Source: Bacteroides fragilis (GTDB lineage: Bacteria; Bacteroidota; Bacteroidia; Bacteroidales; Bacteroidaceae). From it: a stretch of DNA of 64,000 nt. Positions 57,835-64,000 of the stretch are shown here, piece by piece (positions within the stretch are counted from its first letter, which is position 1; each line of letters starts with the position of its first letter). Below the pieces are notes generated by a model. It did no database searches. It was not told where the DNA came from and saw only the letters and a program-made list of their open reading frames with translations. The DNA is taken from contig NZ_CP018937.1 of assembly GCF_002849695.1 (NCBI RefSeq), forward strand, positions 806,001 to 870,000, read 5' to 3'. Made by a program: the position numbers and the translations under genes.

Positions 57835-59295
57835 TTATTCTTTCAATGCTTCTTCCAGATTAATACCCAAGGCACAGGCTACTCCTGCACCATAAGCCGG
57901 ATCAGCTTTGTAGCAGTTGCGCACATGCCGTTGTTTGATAAACAGTTCTGCATCGCCCATAGCACGTGCAGTATTTTCGAACAATAATTGTTGTTCATTC
58001 GCAGGCATCAGTCGGAATAAGTCACCCGGTTGGCTATAGTAATCGTCATCGTATTCGCGTTCGTTATAGTTGAATACATCTCCATGAACCTTCAGAGGCG
58101 GTTCCTTTTTATCCGGAGAGTCTTGCCATTCACCATAGCTGTTCGGTTCGTAGCCTTTGGCCGAGCCATAATTGCCATCCACCCGCATAGCCCCGTCGCG
58201 ATGGAATGCGTGGAACGGGCAACGTGGCTTGTTCACCGGAATCTGTTCAGAGTTTACTCCCAGTCGATAGCGTTGTGCATCGCCGTAAGAGAATAGGCGT
58301 CCCTGTAACATCTTGTCGGGAGAGAAACCGATACCTTCAACAATGTTCATCGGGTTGAAAGCCGATTGTTCTACTTCTGCGAAATAGTTTTCCGGGTTAC
58401 GGTTCAGTTCAAGGATACCTACATCCTGTAACGGGAAATCTTTGTGCGACCAAACTTTGGTAAGGTCAAACGGGTTGATGCGATAGTTGTCAGCCTCTTC
58501 TTCTGTCATCAGCTGGATCTGGAATTTCCATTTCGGAAAATCGCCTCGTTCGATACTTTCGTACAAGTCACGTTGATGTGATTCACGATCTTTGGCTATG
58601 ATGGCTTCAGCTTCCTGGTCAGTCAGGTTCTTGATGCCCTGCATGGTTCTCAGGTGGAATTTAACCCAGATACGTTTGTTCTCAGCATTTAGGAAACTGT
58701 AAGTATGACTGCCGAATCCATGCATGTGGCGATAAGAAGCCGGAATACCGCGCGGACTCATTGTAATGGTTACCTGATGGAGGGCTTCAGGCAATAGGGT
58801 CCAGAAATCCCAATTGTTATTGGCACTACGCATGTTGGTGTGTGGGTCACGTTTTACTGCATGGTTCAAATCAGGGAATTTCAGAGGATCGCGCAGAAAG
58901 AACACAGGGGTATTGTTACCTACCAGATCCCAGTTTCCTTCTTCTGTATAAAACTTCATGGCAAATCCACGGATATCGCGTTCTGCATCGGCGGCTCCGC
59001 GTTCTCCTGCTACAGTTGAAAAACGTACGAAACATTCTGTCTGTTTACCTACCTGGCTGAAGATAGCGGCTCGTGTGTACTTGGTGATATCGTGTGTGAC
59101 GGTAAATGTGCCGTAAGCTCCGGAGCCTTTAGCGTGCATACGGCGTTCGGGGATCACTTCACGATCGAAATGAGCGAGTTTCTCAATCAACCATGGATCT
59201 TGTAGCATGATTGGCCCGCGGGGGCCTGCTGTCTGGCTGTTTTGGTTGTCGGCAATAGGACGACCATTAGCTGCTGTAAGTTTTTTCTTTTCCAT
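57835..59295 (-). CDS. katA: Heme catalase KatA
   Basis: A 486-residue small-subunit monofunctional catalase degrading H2O2. Distal His is in [12 protein letters not shown] (~residue 65), [14 protein letters not shown] [13 protein letters not shown] (~100) follows, the distal Asn is in [17 protein letters not shown] (~137), and the proximal heme-ligand Tyr is in [14 protein letters not shown] (~335-348). Length is normal for clade 3. In Bacteroides catalase is controlled by OxyR; here a good OxyR-type site lies upstream of the promoter. Monocistronic. Confidence 0.97.
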   Translation of the reverse strand: MEKKKLTAANGRPIADNQNSQTAGPRGPIMLQDPWLIEKLAHFDREVIPERRMHAKGSGAYGTFTVTHDITKYTRAAIFSQVGKQTECFVRFSTVAGERGAADAERDIRGFAMKFYTEEGNWDLVGNNTPVFFLRDPLKFPDLNHAVKRDPHTNMRSANNNWDFWTLLPEALHQVTITMSPRGIPASYRHMHGFGSHTYSFLNAENKRIWVKFHLRTMQGIKNLTDQEAEAIIAKDRESHQRDLYESIERGDFPKWKFQIQLMTEEEADNYRINPFDLTKVWSHKDFPLQDVGILELNRNPENYFAEVEQSAFNPMNIVEGIGFSPDKMLQGRLFSYGDAQRYRLGVNSEQIPVNKPRCPFHAFHRDGAMRVDGNYGSAKGYEPNSYGEWQDSPDKKEPPLKVHGDVFNYNEREYDDDYYSQPGDLFRLMPANEQQLLFENTARAMGDAELFIKQRHVRNCYKADPAYGAGVACALGINLEEALKE

Positions 59296-59374
59296 ATAGT
59301 TTTGGTTTTTACCGGAAACAAAGCTTTCAATGATGTGAAGTCTTTTACAGCCCCTCTTCCGTGTTATTACTTGA

Positions 59375-59406
59375 CAAAAGTAGCGCTAAATTGTTTACTC
59401 GTCAAA
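59375..59406 (-). promoter_or_regulatory. Promoter of katA (TTTG-N20-TACTTTTG)
   Basis: -33 TTTG at 59403-59406 and -7 TACTTTTG at 59375-59382 on the minus strand with a 20-nt spacer; transcript leader of about 75 nt. Confidence 0.75.
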
Positions 59407-59426
59407 TAGATAATTTCAATCCATGG

Positions 59427-59463
59427 ATAGGTGATATCTATTTCTATCAAAGATATCAGTTTT
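59427..59463. promoter_or_regulatory. OxyR-type binding site upstream of katA
   Basis: First half 59427-59441 matches ATAGntnnnanCTAT at every defined base; after exactly 7 nt the second half (59449-59463) matches partly (AAAG, T, A, then TTTT). The site ends 20 bp upstream of the -33 box, the usual place for OxyR activation. The consensus is from memory of the E. coli regulon. Confidence 0.6.
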
Positions 59464-59512
59464 ACTTGGATTTGCAATGTTTCGTGGGAAAAAATATAAG
59501 ATGTAAGTGGTT

Positions 59513-62050
59513 CTATTTTTTCCAGCCGATTGTTTCCAAAAACCATTGGGTATTAGTTTCGTTCAGTTTTTGCTCCTTGAGCATTTCCGGCATTTGACTA
59601 TAGTTTCTTTTGAATGCTTTTATCAGTTCGTTAAAACGTTCGGGCGAGTAATTCAGTGCAATGCTGGTCGCTTCGGTCGCTCCCATGGCAGGGGTCAATA
59701 CGATCCCGGCATCCCGGTATTTGAGCGCAGTGACAGCCTTGCTGAATCGTTTGAATTGTGAAACCATTCCGTCATTTAATTCCGGGATAGAAGTCGGATA
59801 TTGAATTTCTATCGTGTTTCCCTGGCTGCACGATGTTTCCGGTAGAGTGATCAGTAATGCCAATTCATCACCGATGTATTCATATTCTGCTTTGCTTCCA
59901 TTCACGGTGATTGCTTCCGGAATGGCGGAACCTAATACTTTTATCTTAAACTGACGGTTAAGCGGCATGTTGCGATAGCTGCCTTTTCGAGGAGCAATCG
60001 TTACGGTTAAAAGATTATCTTTTCGTTCACAGGCCATCCGGGTACGGGCATATTCGTTGGCATAATATTTATCATTGCCGTTGTCTTCATAGAAACAGAA
60101 CGAACCGCTTCCTCCGGGGAATACATTTACGATGATTTCTTCGTTATTGCTGTTCAGATTCTTCACCCGGTTGTAAAGAGGGAGTACGGAGCCCGCTTTT
60201 ACGTATACCGGATATTCGGTCAGTGTAAACGAGCGTTCTACTGTCTGTCCTCCTTTCAACAAGGTTCCGGTTGTCCATTCAAACCAGTCGTTACCTTCCG
60301 GCAGCCACACCTTTACTGTGGAAAGTCCGTTTTGCATGGGAGTAGTGATGGGGGCTACCAAAATCTGGTCGCCAAACATGTATTCGTTTCTGAAATCGTA
60401 TGCCTCTTTGGCTTCAGGATAATCGTAATACATCGGGCGGCAGATAGAAATACCATTATCGTAAGTCTCCCGGGCCATCGTATATATATAAGGAGCCAAT
60501 TGGTAGCGGAATAGGATCGAGTTACGTAAGGCTTCGAAATAATCCCCTTTGAAATTCCATAATTCTTTATTCAGGACCGCATTCTTTGTAGAGTGAGTTC
60601 GCATCACGGGTGTCAGAGCACCGTATTGCATCCAGCGGGTGAAAAGTTCCGGATCGAGTATTTCTTTTTCACCGCCTTTGAACATGTGCCCACCGATGTC
60701 ATGGCTCCAGTAACCATACAATACATTGGAGGCGCAGTTAGTAAAGTAAGGTTGGAATTCAAGCGATTTCCATGATATGACAGCATCTCCCGAGAAGCCG
60801 ATCTGGTAACGGTGATTGCCCAGTCCTCCCCAGCGATGATAGAGCATCGGACGCGTATCACGGTTATGCTCCATATCCGAGAAGAAAACATAATTGATCC
60901 ACCAGGTATTACTGAGGCTGTCCACTTTCTTATCATACATCCATTGCTGCCAGTCGAGCCACCAGAAGTCTACTCCTTGTTTTTCCATGGGGCGGAGTAC
61001 CTTGTTCAGCATACCGTTCATAAAATGTTTGTCCGAAACTACCCAGGGGATAGGTTCGTGTTTAGCCGTATCTATTCCCATCCATTGTGCCATCTCCGGA
61101 TATTTTTCTTCATAAGGGGCCACACCATCAGCAGGATGTAGATTTAGGGTAATCTTTAAGTCATTGTCTTTCAGATAACCGAGGAATTTGGCAGGATCCG
61201 GAAAGAGTCGGCGATTCCATGTCCATCCCGTCCATCCGCCGAATCCCGGTTCGGTATAGTGCCAGTCCATGTCTACCACCAATACATCCAGAGGAATATT
61301 ATAAGTGTGGAAGTTGTCCACCAATTGCCGCATCTCCTTGTCCGAATAACTCCAATATCTTGACCACCAATAGCCGAATGCGTACCGGGGTGGGAGAGGA
61401 ACTTTTCCCGCAAAGGCTGTATAATCTTTCAGGGCAGCTTTGTAGTCGTGTCCATAGGCCATGAAGTACCAGTCTTGTCCGTCTTTATTTTCACGTGTCT
61501 CTACCCAGGGCCATTCCGAATCATCAAACAGGAAATTTTTTGAATCGTCAATCAGAGTCCATCCGTCTGTTGAGAGAAGACCGTCTTCCAGCTTCATGTC
61601 CTGATGGCTGTATATGTTGTGGTTTCCTTCAAAACCATCCAGTGTGCGGTCCGTCCCTTTCAGGTTTCCCTTTTGCGTTGTACCGGGTGTCCACTCGAAG
61701 GGCAACATTCCTTTGGCCGATGTAATCGTTAAATTATCTTTTGTGAAAGGACCTTTTCCTTTTTTATATTTCAATTTCATACGGGCGGTACTTATCACTA
61801 CCACCGCACTTTTATTTTGTACCGTGTACTCCGGAATCGGTAAGTTACGGTGGATTGCTACAAATGATGGGGCGTCGGTAAACGTACCCGAAGGACTCCA
61901 TTCCATACGGATAACCCCATCTGTGAGAATGCTAAAACGTACGTTCCCATCACAATAGGCTATTGTGTTCTGAGGAGTTGCTGCCGAGAGTGAAAGGCTG
62001 AACAGAACTCCTTGCAATGCCAGTAAAAAATAGACTGCTAAATATTTCAT
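59513..62050 (-). CDS. Secreted GH31 alpha-glucosidase/alpha-xylosidase-type enzyme
   Basis: An 845-residue exported GH31 enzyme (signal ~residues 1-23, ending LSAAT). N-terminal galactose-mutarotase-like domain, then a DUF4968-type strand region and the barrel. Nucleophile D366 in FWWLDWQQW; acid/base D422 in GFSGDAV; also YWSHDIGGHM and MRTHS in substrate subsites. A C-terminal beta domain is followed by an unusual helical tail (~760-845: FSKAVTALKYRD, ELIKAFKRNYSQMPEML). The WLDWQQW form suggests an alpha-glucosidase-like enzyme, but the specificity (glucan, xyloside or other) cannot be read. Transcribed alone, divergent from an ECF sigma gene; -7 TATCTTTG on the minus strand at 62075-62082. 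Confidence 0.9.
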   Translation of the reverse strand: MKYLAVYFLLALQGVLFSLSLSAATPQNTIAYCDGNVRFSILTDGVIRMEWSPSGTFTDAPSFVAIHRNLPIPEYTVQNKSAVVVISTARMKLKYKKGKGPFTKDNLTITSAKGMLPFEWTPGTTQKGNLKGTDRTLDGFEGNHNIYSHQDMKLEDGLLSTDGWTLIDDSKNFLFDDSEWPWVETRENKDGQDWYFMAYGHDYKAALKDYTAFAGKVPLPPRYAFGYWWSRYWSYSDKEMRQLVDNFHTYNIPLDVLVVDMDWHYTEPGFGGWTGWTWNRRLFPDPAKFLGYLKDNDLKITLNLHPADGVAPYEEKYPEMAQWMGIDTAKHEPIPWVVSDKHFMNGMLNKVLRPMEKQGVDFWWLDWQQWMYDKKVDSLSNTWWINYVFFSDMEHNRDTRPMLYHRWGGLGNHRYQIGFSGDAVISWKSLEFQPYFTNCASNVLYGYWSHDIGGHMFKGGEKEILDPELFTRWMQYGALTPVMRTHSTKNAVLNKELWNFKGDYFEALRNSILFRYQLAPYIYTMARETYDNGISICRPMYYDYPEAKEAYDFRNEYMFGDQILVAPITTPMQNGLSTVKVWLPEGNDWFEWTTGTLLKGGQTVERSFTLTEYPVYVKAGSVLPLYNRVKNLNSNNEEIIVNVFPGGSGSFCFYEDNGNDKYYANEYARTRMACERKDNLLTVTIAPRKGSYRNMPLNRQFKIKVLGSAIPEAITVNGSKAEYEYIGDELALLITLPETSCSQGNTIEIQYPTSIPELNDGMVSQFKRFSKAVTALKYRDAGIVLTPAMGATEATSIALNYSPERFNELIKAFKRNYSQMPEMLKEQKLNETNTQWFLETIGWKK

Positions 62051-62127
62051 GTTGTATTTATGTTAGTTTTTCACAAAGATAAGAGTAATATTCATATATT
62101 CGTAATAATGAATTTTAAATCTTTTTA

Positions 62128-62135
62128 TATCTTTG
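62128..62135 (+). promoter_or_regulatory. -7 element for the ECF sigma gene
   Basis: TATCTTTG at 62128-62135 places the transcript start near 62140, downstream of the ATGs at 62060 and 62108, supporting 62183 as start. Confidence 0.5.
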
Positions 62136-62182
62136 CAACCTGTGCAATAATTATCGTTCCTTTAGTTACAACAGATGATAGT

Positions 62183-62728
62183 ATGAAAAAAGACGATTTC
62201 TCAGAAATTTATGATGTTTATTTTCCGAAGTTACTGCGTTTTACCCAAACGTATCTGATTTCAGAGGATGAATCGGAGAATATTGTCCAGGAAATCTTTA
62301 TCTATTTATGGGAACACAGAGATATCATCGAAACACTTCAGAACCTGAATGCCTATCTGTTTACATTGGCAAAAAACCGTTGTATCGACTATTTTCGTAA
62401 AGAGATGGTTCGTGATATCCGTAAAGGTTCGCTTTCGGAGATAGAAAACAGGGAACTCCAACTGAAACTATATTCATTGGAAGCATTTGACAATGATCGC
62501 CTTTCGGATGCTGACATTGAGGAGATATTGAATAATGCCATCAATCGCTTGCCGGAGCGTTGCCGTGAAATATTTATTATGAGCCGTTTGCAGAATCTCC
62601 GTTATAAAGAGATAGCTATACGGCTGAATGTTTCTCCCAATACGGTTGAGAATCAGATTGCCATCGCATTGCGCAAGTTAAAAGAAGAACTGAAAGACTA
62701 CTTTCCCCTTTTTGTTTTCATTATCTGA
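62183..62728 (+). CDS. ECF-family sigma-70 factor
   Basis: A 181-residue ECF sigma factor starting MKKDDFSEIYDVYFPKLL. Region 2: DESENIVQEIFIYLWEHRD (~31-50) and LFTLAKNRCIDYFRK; region 4: LPERCREIFIMSRLQNLRYKEIAIRLNVSPNTVENQ (~122-157, core LPERCREIFIMSRL). This is the type usually paired with a FecR anti-sigma and a SusC/SusD locus. Here no FecR follows; the next gene is a GH43 enzyme 62 nt downstream, and a GH31 gene lies divergently, so the two enzymes are the natural candidates for its targets. Confidence 0.9.
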   Translation: MKKDDFSEIYDVYFPKLLRFTQTYLISEDESENIVQEIFIYLWEHRDIIETLQNLNAYLFTLAKNRCIDYFRKEMVRDIRKGSLSEIENRELQLKLYSLEAFDNDRLSDADIEEILNNAINRLPERCREIFIMSRLQNLRYKEIAIRLNVSPNTVENQIAIALRKLKEELKDYFPLFVFII

Positions 62729-62790
62729 AAAAGAATCCCTATTTTTGTCAAGCTATTAGGAATTACTTATTTTATATTCAAAACACAACA

Positions 62791-63783
62791 ATGAAACACT
62801 TAGTTATTTGCATCGTCCTGATGGTGGGCGGTGCTTGCTGCTTTGCACAGCAAAAGAAAGTGGCTGCCCATAAGGCCACGAGTGGTAATCCTGTACTCCA
62901 GGGGTGGTATGCCGATCCGGAAGGCATTATTTATGATGATACTTATTGGATCTTTCCAACTTGGAGCGATGTTTACGAAAAACAGACTTTCTTTGATTGT
63001 TTCTCTTCCAAAGACCTTGTGAACTGGACCAAACATGCTTCGGTTCTGGATACTACAGCCGTTAAATGGGCTAAGAAAGCGATGTGGGCTCCTTCGGTGA
63101 TTAGCAAAAATGGAAAATATTATTTCTTTTTTGGAGCGAACGATGTTCACGAAGGAGAGATTGGTGGCATTGGCGTGGCAGTCAGCGATCGTCCGGAAGG
63201 ACCGTACAAAGATTTGCTGGGCAAGCCGTTGATTAATGAGATAGTGAATGGAGCGCAACCGATCGACCAGTTTGTGTACAATGATGACGGGCGTTATTAT
63301 ATGTATTATGGTGGTTGGGGACATTGCAATGTAGTGCAGTTGAACGATGACTTTACAGGATTGGTACCTTTCGAAGACGGTACTATCTATAAAGAAGTGA
63401 CTCCGGAAAATTATGTCGAAGGACCGTTTATGTTCAAGAAAGACGGCAAATATTATTTTATGTGGAGTGAAGGAGGTTGGGGAAGCCCTGATTACTCTGT
63501 AGCTTATGCTATTTCCGATTCTCCGTTCGGTCCTTTTAAACGTGTAGCCAAAATTCTGGAGCAGGATTCTTCAGTGGCAACCAGTGCCGGACATCACTCG
63601 GTGTTGCATGCTCCCGGGTCGGATGATTATTATATTGTTTATCATCGTCGTCCGCTGAATGATAATGCGCGCGATCACCGCGCGACTTGCATTGACAAAA
63701 TGACTTTTGACAAAGACGGATTTATTAAACCTGTGAAGATGACTTTTGAGGGTGTACCTCCACAGAAGATCAAGAAGAAATAA
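62791..63783 (+). CDS. Secreted GH43-family glycosidase
   Basis: A 330-residue exported enzyme (signal ~residues 1-19, ending CCFAQ) with a five-bladed propeller. The catalytic base is D42 in WYADPEG, the pKa-modulating Asp is D159 in QPIDQFVYND, and the acid is E210 in NYVEGPFMFKK; a late H in GHHSVLHAPGSDDYYIVYHRRP completes the GH43 pattern. Length equals a single-domain member. Substrate is probably an arabinose- or galactofuranose-containing side chain, but subfamily cannot be assigned safely. It is the likely second gene of the sigma-factor transcript or a target of it. Confidence 0.88.
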   Translation: MKHLVICIVLMVGGACCFAQQKKVAAHKATSGNPVLQGWYADPEGIIYDDTYWIFPTWSDVYEKQTFFDCFSSKDLVNWTKHASVLDTTAVKWAKKAMWAPSVISKNGKYYFFFGANDVHEGEIGGIGVAVSDRPEGPYKDLLGKPLINEIVNGAQPIDQFVYNDDGRYYMYYGGWGHCNVVQLNDDFTGLVPFEDGTIYKEVTPENYVEGPFMFKKDGKYYFMWSEGGWGSPDYSVAYAISDSPFGPFKRVAKILEQDSSVATSAGHHSVLHAPGSDDYYIVYHRRPLNDNARDHRATCIDKMTFDKDGFIKPVKMTFEGVPPQKIKKK

Positions 63784-63842
63784 GGAAATCGTTTGGGAGA
63801 TGTGCCGGAAACAGAATGGCACATGAACAAAGCTGGTTTTGT

Positions 63843-63912
63843 AAACGGCCGCAGATGCTGACTTTTTCAAACTGTCGATGACATTTGAAATTGCATCTGA
63901 GGCCGTTTTATT
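63843..63912 (+). terminator. Composite hairpin after the GH43 gene
   Basis: Nested perfect stems: AAACGGCC/GGCCGTTT, CAGATGC/GCATCTG, TTCAAA/TTTGAA and TGTC/GACA, in that order, followed by TATT. It starts 59 nt after the stop codon. The last ~90 bp of the window hold no gene I can support. Confidence 0.7.
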
Positions 63913-64000
63913 GTTTGGGATCAGTAGGGTATCTTCGGGCGAATATGGTGATCATTAAGAGTGAGAAAGTGCATTAAGAAGTCCATTGTTTGATGGGATG

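Overview
The window looks like a chromosome segment of the genus Bacteroides, probably from the B. thetaiotaomicron/ovatus/fragilis group. The reasons are the gene content (SusB-like GH97, several GH31/GH43 enzymes, fimbrillin-like and 6-bladed propeller lipoproteins, a UpxY-type antiterminator, DUF3276/DUF5606/DUF4252/DUF3829 proteins) and many promoters of the Bacteroides primary-sigma type (TTTG, 19-21 nt, TAnnTTTG). Species level is a guess. No tRNA, rRNA, CRISPR array, prophage or intact transposon was found.

Layout. 1-3.1 kb: a type III restriction-modification pair (res, cut by the window edge, and mod). 3.5-7.3 kb: a large secreted GH31 enzyme resembling alpha-N-acetylgalactosaminidases, ending in dockerin-like and cohesin-like modules. 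7.9-10.5 kb: a fimbrillin-like lipoprotein and a small beta-barrel protein. 10.6-13.8 kb: a four-gene minus-strand cluster (DUF3829 lipoprotein, DCC thiol oxidoreductase, MaoC hydratase, di-iron Fe-S repair protein Ric) between two direct repeats that each carry a tiny reading frame. 14.4-18.3 kb: a propeller lipoprotein, then crcB, a pentapeptide-repeat protein and enolase. 18.4-24 kb: GH97 alpha-glucosidase, an XRE regulator, and a coiled-coil lipoprotein paired with an outer-membrane barrel. 24-30 kb: housekeeping genes (hslR, pth, rplY, a PUR-like protein; then nusB-yajC-ybbR-coaE-DUF5606). 30-33.3 kb: an unannotated structured RNA/leader with a switch-like terminator, a small protein, and clpB. 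33.5-41 kb: LysR-YeiH, an ECF sigma/anti-sigma-like/DUF4252 operon, recA, bcp and carboxynorspermidine dehydrogenase. 41-49 kb: envelope proteins, a metal-chelate uptake pair without ATPase, and a small exopolysaccharide-export operon (37-residue membrane peptide, SLBB exporter, UpxY-like factor) preceded by repeated palindromes. 49-59.3 kb: dnaK, a ClC channel with a 3' frameshift, nfo, trpB2, trkH-trkA and katA with an OxyR-type site. 59.5-64 kb: a second GH31, an ECF sigma factor and a GH43 enzyme.

Most of the window is stable core genome with stress functions (clpB, dnaK, recA, katA, bcp, ric, crcB, nfo) interspersed with glycan-degrading and envelope genes. The strongest candidates for something undescribed are the structured RNA at 30081-30327, the palindrome-controlled export/UpxY operon at 45.7-48.8 kb, and the direct repeats with micro-ORFs at 10.6 and 13.7 kb.
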